From contig OX457070.1 of the NCBI GenBank assembly GCA_949752795.1, forward strand, positions 35,621,574 through 35,685,573: DNA of 64,000 nt. The letters are read 5' to 3'. This DNA is from Hyperoodon ampullatus (taxonomy: Eukaryota; Chordata; Mammalia; Artiodactyla; Ziphiidae). Below the pieces are notes generated by a model. It was not told the origin of the DNA. It searched no databases and saw nothing but the letters and a program-made list of their open reading frames with translations. A program made the translations under genes and the position numbers. Positions 19,792 to 31,483 of the stretch are shown piece after piece (the first letter of the stretch is position 1; every line of letters begins with the position of its first letter).

Positions 19792-22700
19792 ATGTCATGT
19801 TAGTATTGTAAGTTTAATATAATTATGGTATTTTATCACTAATGGATACACATTTAAAGAAGTTATTGCTCAACACTATAGGAAGAACATCAATTTTTAA
19901 AAATCTAATAATTTTTTACTGTGGAAACTATAGTAGTATGTCTTCCTTGTACATAGCTAAATAGTATTTAAAATGTGATTCTGGGTGGAGAAAAGGAAAC
20001 AAGAGCCCCCTGCTGCCGTCAGGAAGCCAAAGGAGTAGAAAGAAGAGAAGGTGCTTTGTTGCCTTTGCCCGTGAAGAGGCCACTCACCATTCTCATTTTT
20101 CTCTATTAATTTTGGCATTGAAACACATTCTAGTTTTAAAATGAATTTTTTCTTCAAATAATATGTATCAGTTTGAGCACTTTTGAAATACTTATTTTCA
20201 GAGTTGAGGGCTAAACTCAGGGCACATTTAGAATACTTAAATAGATCACAATTAAAATGTAATATGTTAATGCATCTCAAACTATTAAACTTTTTTTTGT
20301 AAGTTAAACAAAGATAAGTTAAAGTTTGGATGGTTAATGTACTGTGGTACTGTCATGATGGTGATGGCAGCGGTTTTTGTTTTGTTTTAAATACTGAGAA
20401 AGCTTTACTAAATTTGTATGATTATTGCCTAGTAAACACTAGGTGGTGCAATTGTGTAAGGACCGTATAATGAATTATGTGGAGGGTTTTTTGTTGTTTT
20501 GCGGGGAGGCAGGAGGATGAAATTAAAATTCTGGCTTGAAAGAAACTTTGGAAAGGAGAATTCTCAAAATATTAAAATGAATGGATGACTCTTGCTGTTT
20601 TATTAATTGTTCCGGACTTCAAATGGGGGCCTGTCTTGTAATTTAGACGACAAAGATCTCAAAGTATTTGTACTTTCTATATTGAATTTTAAGCTCAACG
20701 AACTACAGAAGGAAAAAACCCCCACAAAAAACAGAAAAGAAAACTAATCTAATTTGGTTTTCTACAAACATTTAAATATTGAATTGCTCTGTGACTGCAA
20801 CTAGACAGGCTTACCCTCTACTATTTCAAGTCATTCTAAAATGCCATAGGAACAATTGAACAATTATCTGTAATATTATATTTCATCATATCAAGTGATT
20901 GTTGATCAGTTAAAACTAGAAAAGTAGCTTTTCTCTTGGCATGTTTTTTGTCTTCTTTTAGCCACTTTATAAAAAACCCTTGCATTCCTATGTAAGTTCA
21001 GGTCATTAAATTATTAAACTGAAGGTTTAGTTTCTGAAATGAAATAATTATTGTTGATTTACTTGTATATTAAGGAGAAGAAAATATTTCTATACAGATA
21101 ATTATTTAAAGCCTTAAGTCTTAACTCTGAAAGGTTTTTTTCCCCCCTTTCAACTTCTTTTCCAATTTGAGATAGTTTTTTTTTCTGAAATTAAAAAAAA
21201 AATAATTTATGTCTTCTAGCAATTTAGTGAATAATGTTTTTTCCGTTACATTCGTATTTAAATGTCTTTCGATATTTTGGAAGCACAAAGTGAAGCTGTC
21301 CTACCGTCTTAAAACATTCACTGATAATCACAGAAAAATCAGAATTAATGTAAGTACTTCAGTAGCCTATCATAACTGATAGAATTACACAAACTCTATG
21401 TGCATTTTTACATTTTTCTGTGAATCATATATCCTCTGTGAGACAGAGTTACACAAAACTGATTTTACTTTTCGCTCATGTAATGAAACAGCATAGGACT
21501 TTACATTTCTTTAAAACGTATCTTCCATATACAACTATACAAAAATTACATTTTTAGAAATTTAGATTTATATCTTATGAAATTCTTTCCCTCTAACGTT
21601 TATAATAATACTTCTCTTAGTATTTTATATATAATACCACTTTTAGTATTTTTCTCCTGAATTTTTGATATTTCTGTTTTGAGGTAGTATTACTTCATTA
21701 CTTATGAATAAATTATATATTACACATTTATTTCAGAAGATGTTCAAACTTTTTTATAATGTATAATACCAGGTAGGTTATTATCAGTAATTAGCAGAGG
21801 AGGTTTGAAAGACAGAGTCATTTTCTTTCTATTTGTGAAACAGGGATGTATGTGTGCACAGACTCACAGACACACACACATCAGAGCTAGTTTGGGAGTA
21901 CTCTAAGTCCAAGCAGTTGGGCCGTGGCTTATTGGATGATACATATTTTTATTTAAAATTTATTTTCTGTCCCCTTTGTAACTTTTGGAATGTAACGTTA
22001 TTAATACTTTATTTAAACAATATAGATTTTGTTTTTGAGTAATGTAAACCAGTTTTAGATAAAATGTTATAGAAACAATTTTGTGGAATTGAAAAATCAG
22101 TATTTTTATAGTAGTTGGCAGCTTTTATAAAATGACTTGCTGCTCTTGAAGATATATCCATTATCTCAGTTGTCACTATTTAATGGCACCCATGTTAGCT
22201 ACATTAGCCAGGGGGCTGAATAGCCATGAAAATGGGAGTAACCTCTGACCTCAGAAATGGTTCTTTTAAAAGAGGATTGAAACATTGGTGATAGGAAATT
22301 TGAATTGCTCCTGCAGCTGCAGTGTTTGTTCTGTGACTACTTAATTTAGTTTGGAGCTATACTTTTTCTTCTCAATCTGTCAGTCTTTCAGAAGCATCAA
22401 ATTCACTTCAGGAAGGAAAAAAAATACTTCCTTCCCAGGCCTATATTATTGAATGCAGTATTCAGGCTTCAAACAGTTTCATTTAGGTAATACATACAGT
22501 CTTAAGAATGGGAATCCTCACATTTGACGTGCTCTGTTAAATATATACCTCATTCAGACCCTATCCAAGATATTGCTATTCAGCCAGTTATTTTGGATAA
22601 TCCTTTTAATGACTGTAACTCAACTTCTTAGCTATGTAGAAGACTGGTAGAGTGTGGAGATATAATGTGTGTTGTGTGTGTGTAGTATGTATACATATAT

Positions 22701-23372
22701 TACTGATGTGTAAATATGTGTGTATGTATATATACATTATATAAATTTGTTAAGGTTTTATAAATAATTTGGATTTTGTATGATATATGTACATATTTAT
22801 TTAGATATTTGAAAGATAAACTGTGCAAGCCTTGTGTTTGATGCATGGGGAATTACATACGGAATACTCAGAGTAATGGGATCACTATGGCTGATTCTCA
22901 CATGCTGACGAAAATTTAGCCCAAAGAGATTTGAAAGTGATGACGTAAAAAAAAAAAAACAAGTTGGTCTTCGGTTTCATTAGTTTGAAATTATTAAGTA
23001 GTATGGCTTTTACTCAACTCTTCTACCCTTACTTTTAAACATTTAATAAAGCATTTGTCAATCAGAGAATGAGGGGGAAGAAAAGGGCAGAAACCCAGCA
23101 ATTGCTGCTTTAATACCAACTGAGGCAAAAATGAAACATTTGCTATATATTTTAATATTTGTTCCTCTATTATTATAATGTTAAATGATTTTGAAAAAAC
23201 AGAATATTATGGTAAAAAATTATTTATGAAAGTAATCTTTCATATGAAAGAAGTTTTCAACATTATACAATTAAGAATAATGTGAAATTAAAAAAACATG
23301 TATGATTGTAACTTTATTACACACTGTATTGAATTATAAATTCTGACAGTGAGCACTGTTTGCATATAGTTT
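19792..23372. other. 3.6-kb AT-rich stretch without recognised transposons
   Basis: No SINE, L1, L2 or DNA transposon that I can identify. It includes TG/TA-rich low-complexity sequence near 22660-22745. The segment 22140-22480 is less AT-biased and information-rich, as conserved noncoding elements often are, but conservation cannot be judged from one sequence. Confidence 0.5.
22660..22745. repeat. Degenerate (TG)n/(TA)n low-complexity tract
   Basis: TGTGTGTTGTGTGTGTGTAG followed by ATACATATA and TGTATATATAC runs. An interrupted dinucleotide microsatellite. Confidence 0.7.
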
Positions 23373-23388
23373 AAAAAATCAAAGAGTA

Positions 23389-23630
23389 CATATATTACCA
23401 AATGTAAAATAGATAACTAAGCAGATGCATAGCACAGGGAGATCAGCTTGGCGCTTTGTGACCATCTATAGAGGTGGGATAGGGAAGGTGGGAGGGAGAC
23501 GCAAGAGGGAGGAGATACGGGGATATATGTATATCTATATATCCTGATATATATGTATAGCTGATTCACTTTGTTATGCAGCAGAAACTAACACACCATT
23601 GTAAAGCAATTATACTCCAATAAATATGTT
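23389..23630 (+). mobile_element. L1 3'UTR fragment, 5'-truncated insertion
   Basis: Plus-strand L1 terminus of the same subfamily as L1a/L1b. It contains AGCACAGGGAGATCAGCTTG, CACTTTGTTATGCAGCAGAA and ends CAATTATACTCCAATAAATA plus A-tail. Flanks AAAAAATCAAAGAGT (23373) and AAAAAATCAGAGT (23632) look like a duplicated target with a small gap. It has no coding content. Confidence 0.88.
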
Positions 23631-23774
23631 AAAAAAATCAGAGTTACTGAAGTCCATTTGAGTTAAAAACTTATTAAATCAAAATGGGATCAATTAAAAA
23701 CTGAAATACAGAATTTAATCGTGTTTTAATTAGGAAAATATGTAATAGATGTAGTTCTAACATACTGCTTTTCT

Positions 23775-24005
23775 TGTTTTTTTTCTTTTTTTTTTTTTTT
23801 CCTTCCCTTTTTTCGGTACGCGGGCCTCTCACTGTTGTGGCCTCTCCCGTTGCGGAGCACAGGCTCCGGACGCACAGGCTCAGCGGCCATGGCTCACGGG
23901 CCCAGCCGCTCCGCGGCATGTGGGATCCTCCCAGACCGGGGCACGAACCCGCATCCCCTGCATTGGCAGGCGGACTCCCAACCACCGCGCCACCAGGGAA
24001 GCCCT
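23775..24005 (-). mobile_element. CHR SINE, short form (S9)
   Basis: Antisense short CHR copy. A 13-bp perfect target-site duplication, ATACTGCTTTTCT, lies at 23762-23774 and 24006-24018. The poly-T tail is interrupted by C and CC-CCC runs (CTTCCCTTTTTTC before the body), so the tail has begun to decay. Confidence 0.95.
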
Positions 24006-24018
24006 ATACTGCTTTTCT

Positions 24019-26444
24019 GTATTTCATATTTAACATAAGCAATCACGTATAGAGATATGATTATTAGAATATATAATATAAAACACACTCATGCATTTTC
24101 TGGTTCACTGTTAGCATTTCTTTGTGTGTGACTGGCTAGGGGTGCCTCTAGAAGGCACCAAGTTCATTCCTTAGCCAACCGTAAGAGGGGGCTTCTATAC
24201 CAACAAGCTGCTGTCTCTACCCTCTTTACTTGAATAGTGTGTATAATGATCTGCTCTGAAAGTGAACTTTTTACTTAATGAATTTTCTGAATTCCATACC
24301 TTCTTTTAATTCATCAGATTAATTTGTTTGCACTAGCTGTTAATACTGACTTTGTAAGAGTTTAAGTGACCTAATTATAAAAGAAAAAAATACTTTGATG
24401 TTTTGGAAGAATGTTAACAGAGGCCAAATAATATTTATGTCTCGTTTATAGAAATAACTAGTAAATTAAATACTATTTCTTAATATAGAAAACTTGTTTC
24501 TGTCTTGAATAGAATTGTGCAGACCATCTTTAAGCCACCGTTAAATCAAGATACAGAAAACGATTTCTGTATAGTTTTTAGAGGTCTAGTTGTTTTTTAA
24601 AATTTAACTGCTTTTCAAAGTGATACTTGTTACAGAGCTCCTAGAACATAACCTTTTAATAGAATAACTTGCTTCTATTTAGAATACCAATAAAAATGAT
24701 GAAATGTTAAACTCTTTAAGCAATTAAGAATACAAAACATGTCCTGAATCACTCAAGAAATAATTTATTAACTATTATCTACCTATCTATCCATTCATCT
24801 ATAAATTATGATACTTAATAGAATTATTGTTTCAAATTCTCCAATTGCCTATAGATAATATTTCAACTACTAGAAAGAAATATATTACTAAAAAATTAAT
24901 ATGATAATACTTGGAGTAATCAGAGTTTTTCTAGAATTTTTTTTAACCATTGTCTATGGAGCAGACCTTATTCAGCATACTCAGTTTATTCTATATGTTA
25001 CAAAAGCTTTGGCAATGTGAAAGAATTCTATCTGCTTTCACCTTGCAATATCTGTACAGTTTCTACTGCAAATGAAAAGAGTGGCTTTCTGTGTCCAAAA
25101 ATTGGCCAGATTGCAGTGAGATAATACAGTTTTCTAGATAGATGTAAATTGTGGGTTTACTGTCTTAGAAGAAAATACAAATTGATTTTTAAAAATTAAT
25201 AATTTGTGTATATATTTGGGAAGAGTTCCACTTTTCATCAAATGCTATTTTTGCTAAAATAGGTTTCTTTGAAATACTTTAGCAACAGATGTTGAAATAA
25301 TATTCTTAATAGTTTATTAAAAGCTCTAGGAGGCTCGGGTTTGAGAATTACAGAGGGAAAAATTGAGAAAAGTCTGTGAAAAGACACCAGCCCATGAATT
25401 CTAATGACTGGCAATATATTGCTTTGAAAATATCTACACTAATCACAGATAGTGGTTGCATCTCACCTCGTGATTTTTCAGATCAAAATAAAAGTAACAG
25501 ATTTTTGTAAACAATTTTCCTTGAATGTTTCTTCATTAGAATCGATAGGATTCTGACTCTGAGAACCATTAGACAGTGAAATTCTGTCAGGCTAGTTTCA
25601 TCTTTTCTGCTAGCTTTATTACATTAAAAAATGTAAACCCTTATAATTGTTGAGTTCTTGTCAATTTGAAAATACATGTCAAAGTAATATATTAAAAATA
25701 TTTTTCTTGAATGATACATGAATGAATGTTTTTAAAGGAGGTGTTGACACTAGTGATTCTTATTCATATTAAGCTATAAAGAAAATATACAGCATGATGT
25801 AGTACTTTTAAAGCAGACTTGTGTTAGTAATATATGCTACAATTTTGGGGATATGGAAATCATCTTCATAGGTGGACAGCCTTGCTTGTATGAATTGCTT
25901 CCCCTTTGAATACCCAAAGCAATTTGTCAAAAGCAAATTTTTTCTTTTGAAGTGATGGTTTAAAATATTTTAAAATGATAAAAGCTCTAAACTCATATAG
26001 ATTACAGCATCCTAATTCTGTAAGGTAGTCACATTTGTCTTATTTTTCTACAGTAGCATATTAATGAATCATTTCATATGTAGTGAGTCAGTTTTTATTT
26101 TAACATCTTAGTTTGGATTCTGTAGATCCCATTATTTTAAATATTGCTAACAATAATTTATAAATACTTGGTCATATATAACTGAGGGATTGATAATATT
26201 TTACTTGTTTAAAAGCAGGGCCCTAGACTGTATGACCCTTGAGGTTCCTTTCTAGCATTTTGAGCTGTACTTCTGTAATTCAGATTATGTTCTTTGAAAT
26301 TTAAGCCTTATTTTGTCCTATCTGAAATACAAAAAAAAATCTTGTTTTTCTGACCCTAGCATATGGTGATTGAAAATTTATTAGACTCAGATTTTGCCAT
26401 TGGGAGACTTCTTTTTTTTTTTTTTTTTTTTAGCAAAGATAAGA
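24019..26444. other. AT-rich unique DNA, nothing recognised
   Basis: 2.4 kb with no recognised repeat apart from a 22-base T run near 26411. No supported gene. 24130-24260 is somewhat GC-richer but gives no coding or RNA signal. Confidence 0.45.
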
Positions 26445-27783
26445 CATTCCTTCATTCATTCATTTGACAACACATTTATAAAACATCTGATATGTTCTAT
26501 ACGAGTAAGTAAGTTATCCTCATTGCTCAAGTTGCTTACATTCTGGGCAGGGGGGAACAGATAAATAAATAGGTAATTAAAATTTAAATATATAAGTTGA
26601 TGAGTGCTATGATTGGGGAAAGTACAAAGTACTCTGAAAGTACCTGTGATGGAATTAGGTTTGACCAACTAACCAAATCTTAGTGAGGCCTGGTGTTAGG
26701 GAAAGGTTTCTGGAGAAGGTTTTGGCTAACCTTGAGGCCTAGCGTGTGTAAGAGTTAGCCAGATGAAGTGTTGGAAGGGAGAGAGAAGTGGGGATAGTTA
26801 AGTGAGTTTCACTTGAAATCACCATATGTGCAAAGGCAAAGAGGAGCTGGAGAACTTGGCATGACTTAATGGGACTCCAAGAGATGAAGCTCGAGCTGTG
26901 AGCAAGGACCATTTCATGCATGGTCTATATATCACTGGAATTTCACCCTTGGTGCAATGGGAAGTCATTAAGGCATTTCAGAGAAGTGACATGGTTATTG
27001 TTGCTGTTTGGAAATATTACACTGGCAGCAGTGTGGAGAATGGATTGGAAGAAGTGAGATTAGAGGCAGGGACATAATGTGAGGGCTTTCTGAGTAACTG
27101 AGATGTACTGGAGTCATAAACTTTTTTGATAGCAATAGAGTTGGAGAGAATTAGATGAATTTATGAAATATTTAACTAGTAAGAGCAAAAGAGTTGGTGA
27201 TTGATGGAATGTGAAGGCTTGTGGAAGAAATAGCAATAAAGGTGACACCTAAATTTCTGACAGGTAACTAGGTAGATGGTGCTTCCATTCAATGTGATTG
27301 GAACCATGGAAGAAGTCTGAAAGGGAAGAATATGAATTTAGTTAGAGAAATGGTGAACTTAAAGTTAATGTGAAATATTGCATGGAGATGGCCAGTAAAA
27401 GTTGAATTTTATATAACCAGATGCTCAGGAGAAAAATGGGAACTAGTGATTAAGAGTCATCAGCATGTAGGTAGTAATTGGAGTAGATGTGATGTCTTAA
27501 AGGGAGGATATAAAGAGAAGAGAGGAGGATCCTGGATAAGACACTGAAGGATCCAACATTTAAGAGATGGTCAGAGGAAGAAGAACCAGTGAAGAAGTAG
27601 CTGGAGAGAGATAGGAGGAAAATGAGGAGAGTGCAGTGTCACTGATTTAAAAAGGTATTAAGACAGAGTAGAAAATACACATTATATGGGAAATACAGAT
27701 AAAGTGCTGAGTAATTTCAGATGAAGAAAAGATTTCGTCTGACTAGGGAACAGGAATGCTTCATGGAGGAGGTAGCATCTGAA
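26445..27783 (-). mobile_element. L2 LINE with reverse transcriptase remnant
   Basis: Long antisense L2 (CR1-like LINE). Its 3' tail is at the left (ATTCATTCATTTGACAACA). Landmarks include GCAATGGGAAGTCATTAAGG (antisense of the 'CAATGGCTTCCCATTGC' stretch) near 26957 and the reverse transcriptase catalytic motif near 27453-27467, where the minus strand reads H-A-D-D-S for the family's Y-A-D-D-S. Frames are broken. An L1 fragment at 27793 interrupts or follows it. Confidence 0.75.
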
Positions 27784-27792
27784 AAGCACATT

Positions 27793-28114
27793 TTTCTTTT
27801 TACATCTTTATTGGAGTATAGTTGCTTTACAATGTTTTGTTAGTTTCTGCTGTACAACAAAGTGAATCAGCTATATGTATACCCATATCCCCTCCCTCTT
27901 GAGCCTCCCTTCCACCCTCCCCATCCCACCCCTCTAGGTGGCCACAAAGCACCGAGCTGATATCCCTGTACTATGCAGCTGCTTCCCACTAGCTGTTTTA
28001 CACATGGTAGTGTATATATGTAAATGCTACTCTCTCAGTTCATCCCACCCTCCCCTTCCCCCACTGTGTCCATAAGTCTGTTCTCTACGTCTGCGTCTCT
28101 ATTCCTGCCCTGCC
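27793..28114 (-). mobile_element. L1 3' end, 5'-truncated insertion
   Basis: 322-bp antisense L1 3'UTR: poly-T-like TTTTTACATCTTTATTGGAG at the left, then antisense of the 3'UTR (CACCCCTCTAGGTGGCCACA). A target-site duplication of at least 9 bp, AAGCACATT, lies at 27784-27792 and 28115-28123, showing retroposition into the L2 region. It has no coding content. Confidence 0.9.
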
Positions 28115-28123
28115 AAGCACATT

Positions 28124-28315
28124 AAAGAAGCTACTGAATGATAGGAAATATATTCCAGGTAAAGGAGACAGCTTAGTAAAAGATAGGAAAGTGTCAATAT
28201 AAGGCTATAGAGGTAGCAAGTTGTATGTAAGCTAGCAACAGTTTTAGGGTTTGTGTTAGAGATAGGACTAGAAACGTAGTAGGGGGAAATGAATATGAAG
28301 GCCTTGATTGCCATG
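28124..28315 (-). mobile_element. L2 LINE, antisense continuation
   Basis: L2-like sequence continuing after the L1 insertion. GAAGGCCTTGATTGCCATGC corresponds to the antisense of the L2 'GGCATTCAAGGCCTTC' type landmark. It resumes at 28650 after the retroposed transcript fragment. Confidence 0.55.
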
Positions 28316-28649
28316 CTAAAGCTCTGTGCTCTTTTATTTTAAATGGTCTTTTTTTTTTTTTAGTTTGTGTGTATTTTTATTCATCTGACAATTTTTATGT
28401 ATTGCAAGTAATTTTGAGAAGCTGGCATCATCACATTTTATCATGATTACTACTACTGCCAGCACCACCAGCACTAAGCTGCCGTGCCTTCCTGGGAGAA
28501 GCCCTGCTGTCACCAGGTTTGTTTTCTTTTAAAAATTCCCACTGTGGGTCTCTTCTCTGGTCTTTCGCCCCCATAAGGGTCTAGGGCTAGCAGAGGAACG
28601 GCCTCACACTCCCCTCCTGGCTGCAGCCTACCTAAAGTTCTGTGCTCTT
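28316..28649 (-). pseudogene. Retroposed 3' end of an unidentified transcript
   Basis: A 298-bp insert (28334-28631) bounded by an 18-bp target-site duplication with one mismatch (CTAAAGYTCTGTGCTCTT at 28316-28333 and 28632-28649). Read on the minus strand it starts open for about 40 codons, including LALDPYGGERPEKRPTVGI, and stops at TGA. It then continues as 3'UTR-like sequence with an AATAAA signal about 20 bases before an A-rich tail (T run at 28350-28362). This is the structure of a 5'-truncated processed pseudogene made by L1 machinery. I do not recognise the parent gene. Between tail and left duplication are about 16 extra bases (TTATTTTAAATGGTC), perhaps decayed tail. Confidence 0.7.
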
Positions 28650-28690
28650 AGCAATAGGAAGCTATAGGAAGATTTTAAATACAGGGATGA
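28650..28690 (-). mobile_element. L2 LINE, short continuation
   Basis: GCAATAGGAAGCTATAGGAA resembles the antisense of the L2 'CAATGGCTTCCCATTGC' region and continues 28124-28315 once the retroposed insert is removed. Confidence 0.5.
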
Positions 28691-29020
28691 TTTCATTCCT
28701 TTTAAGCCTGAATAATATTCCATTGTATAGCTATATCACATCTTGTTTATCTGTTCATCAGCAGTATTCTTTAGGGATGCATATATAGGCAGTAATCTAT
28801 TTTGAATAAGGGAAGGGAAGGAATAACCCAAAATTCAAGGTCTAGTCACCTCTGAAGGAGGGAATGGGAGGGATACAATTTGGGAGGAGACATGAGGATC
28901 TTAAGGTACTTATATTGTTCTGTTTGTTAAGCTGGATGGTAGGTAGATATTCATTTTATTATTCATTAAATAGTACTTACATGTTTCATACTTTAGTATG
29001 TATATTTCACAATAAAAAAA
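28691..29020. mobile_element. Old L1M fragments, mixed orientation
   Basis: 28691-28790 reads as antisense old L1 (GAATAATATTCCATTGTATA). 28830-29020 reads as a sense old L1 3'UTR (TTGTTAAGCTGGATGGTAGG, then ATGTATATTTCACAATAAAA). Two separate fragments or an inverted insertion. Confidence 0.5.
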
Positions 29021-29079
29021 TTCAAATGATAATGCAGTAGTTTAATTTTCAGTATCTTGCGAATAGAGGAATAATATTG

Positions 29080-29230
29080 TGAGATTTGGTTTTTCATAAG
29101 ATTAATCTATCAGTAGGTTGGGTTGGGGCAAAGAGAGGTTCTTTGCAGAGATTATTGAAATAGCCCAGGAAAGGAGTGGGGGGCCTGAATCAAATCAAAG
29201 CATAGTATGGGAGAGGACATAAAATTAATA
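29080..29230 (-). mobile_element. L2 LINE fragment, antisense
   Basis: GATTATTGAAATAGCCCAGG resembles the antisense of the L2 'CCTGGACTACTGCAATAGC' stretch of the reverse transcriptase end. Short and diverged. Confidence 0.5.
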
Positions 29231-29866
29231 CAAATCAGGCAAAAAAAAACCCAACCAAACAAGAAAAACAGTGTTCACCAACTGGTGGAAGGGACAGGGT
29301 AAAGAGATGTTCATTGCTAGTTTGCTTTTTTCCCTCTTCCTTGGAACAACTATATCCAAAACCACTTATGTTAAATCCCCCACTATTCTCCCTGCCTCAC
29401 TCAGCAGAAGACTTCTCTTCAGTTTTTGTTAGAAAAAAAATAGGACATTAAGCTTTAATGTCTCACTTTTTTTCCTTCCTACTTCACATCAAGAACTACG
29501 AAGAGTCTGAGATATTACCCTACTTGCAAATCAAAACAGCCTGCCAGTTTCATGGGTGCTGGTAGAAAATATAAGACTCCTGGGTCAGAGATGAAGGACA
29601 GTTTATTCATAGCAATAGAGTAGTTGAAGTATCAGCATTTTTGGACTAGTTCCCTGAGCCCCAGTTCCCTTAGGTGACATGAAGTGGGTCAGATGACACC
29701 TGTATGTTCAGTGGGTTGAATTACAGGAAAGGAGCCCTGAGCTTAAGGAACCCAAATCTTTTATAATGGGCAGTAAGCATGCCTCCTCTTTGCCCCATGA
29801 GAGACATTACCTCTGTTTTCCAGGGCTGTCTGCTATGCTTGAAAAGATAGTCTAGCACAAAGGGCA
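29231..29866. other. Unresolved sequence, possibly an old repeat
   Basis: Mixed-composition DNA up to the SINE. It could be an old LTR-type repeat but I cannot place it; no coding frame. Confidence 0.35.
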
Positions 29867-29881
29867 TTCAGTGCCTCTTTT

Positions 29882-30085
29882 TTTTTTTTTTTTGTGGTAC
29901 ATGGGCCTCTCACTGTTGTGGCCTCTCCTGTTGTGGAGTACAGGCTCCGGACACGCAGGCTCAGCGGCCATGGCTCACAGGCCCAGCTGCTCCACGGCAT
30001 GTGGGATCTTTCCGGACCGGGGCATGAACCCGTGTCCCCTGCATTGGCAGGCGGACTCTCAACCTCTGCGCCACCAGGGAAGCCC
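29882..30085 (-). mobile_element. CHR SINE, short form (S10)
   Basis: Antisense short CHR copy with a perfect 15-bp target-site duplication, TTCAGTGCCTCTTTT, at 29867-29881 and 30086-30100. Confidence 0.96.
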
Positions 30086-30294
30086 TTCAGTGCCTCTTTT
30101 AAGGGAATGTGAGAGACTTATGGAGAATTGTCTCCTAGCATCTCAAAACATATCTTAATTTTTATCCTCCTTTCATTCCCATGTATCTCAAAAATAAGTT
30201 ATTTCTTTTCATGGCTAACACTCCAACTTCGATGTTGATGCCGTTTCTCTTGCCTTCCTTGAGACCTTGTGTCATTGGCTGTGTCTTCTTTCCC

Positions 30295-30755
30295 AAATTT
30301 TCATTCATCAAATATTAATTGAATACTCACGATATAGTGAGGAATACTAGAGAACAGCTTTATGTAGCGTTTATGCTAGCTGAGGAGCTCAGACAAGTAA
30401 GCAAAGAAGTGTAATCAAGATAATATTAGAGTAGGATAAGTTCAATACGGTTAAAACCAAAATAGAATGATGTGACAGAAACTGAGATGGAGCTATTTTA
30501 TTAGGTGGTCACTGGAGAAGACATTCAGGAAGAAGTGACATTTGCACAGAGATCTGAATCATGAAAAGCCTCAGATTTCCACACTAAAAGAACAGCAGGT
30601 ACAAAGGCTCTGAAGGAATAAGCTTGATATTTTTTGAGGAACAGAAAGAAAGTCTATGTTTCTGGAGTGTATCAAGCTAAGGAGGGAAGTGGTAAATGAT
30701 GAATTTGGAGAGGTAGATCATGGCAGGCGTTTGAATTTTATTGATATCTTTAACT
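30295..30755 (-). mobile_element. L2 LINE, antisense
   Basis: Antisense L2 3' region. The left end carries the tail antisense (TTCATTCATCAAATATTAAT). Then GGTGGTCACTGGAGAAGACA, AGAACAGCAGGTACAAAGGC and CATGGCAGGCGTTTGAATTT, each the complement of a standard L2 landmark, appear in the right order. Confidence 0.75.
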
Positions 30756-31219
30756 TTTGTTATTCCACTGCATCTTTCTTCTTAATTTATAGATATTCTA
30801 AGGCCTTTTTCCTTTCTAAATCATTTTCGTATAGATGCCACTACTTCCTTTTCTTGTCCGAATTCTTTGAAACAGGGAAATAAAAGATAAATTCTTAATG
30901 TCTGTTGGACAAAAATAGTATCATTAGAAATTGTGAGAATTCCTGAGAGACAAGAAAGCAGAAGACTGGAATATGAGTACCCAGAATGGCACTGAGAAGA
31001 AAACAACTCTGTATGAAGGGAGAGCCTCAAAATTTTCAAGTTCCTGGTGACAGGAGTAATTATTTAAAGGTCTGTGCCTTGACCATAAACACACACATGC
31101 TTTTTCTCCCTCCCTCTCCTTCTCCTGAGTGACACACACACACACAGTGGCAACAGCAGGCAGCAGTGGCATTTGTCAATTGTTGAAATTCAAAAGCTAT
31201 ATGTAAGATAAACTGCCTG
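30756..31219. other. Unique DNA with short CA repeats
   Basis: No repeat family recognised. Small (CA)n runs at 31090-31097 and 31131-31146. The minus-strand open frames here show no recognisable domain. Confidence 0.45.
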
Positions 31220-31390
31220 TCTCAGAAAGGCTTCCAATGTGGCCGTAGGGGCATGAGAAAAGAGAAGAACATAGTAACTGAGATGGAAAGAAGTAGAAAA
31301 GTTGGGATATGTTTGGGATGAAGCAGAGCCAGAAAGGGAAAAGAAGACATGACAGTGGTGACTGATAGTGAGAAAGACTTGCAAGAGTGG
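31220..31390 (-). mobile_element. Probable L2 LINE fragment, antisense
   Basis: GGGATATGTTTGGGATGAAG and flanking GAGATGGAAAGAAGTAGAAA resemble the antisense of the L2 stretch upstream of the C-terminal reverse transcriptase part. Diverged. Confidence 0.45.
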
Positions 31391-31399
31391 GTTTTTTGT

Positions 31400-31483
31400 C
31401 TTCCTTTTTTTTCCTTTCTCTCTCCCTTCCCCTTTCCTCCCCGCAACCCCCCAACCCCCCCGTTTCCCTCTCTCCTTCAGTAA
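31400..31483. repeat. CT/C-rich low-complexity tract
   Basis: Polypyrimidine run with TTCCTTTTTTTTCC, CTCTCTCCC and CCCCCCAACCCCCCC-like stretches. Overlapping minus-strand open frames rich in arginine, lysine and glycine are its translations. Confidence 0.8.

Noticed and set aside
29231..29866. Possible old endogenous retrovirus LTR
   Set aside because: I could not identify LTR boundaries, a target duplication or any internal retroviral sequence, so I left it unresolved.
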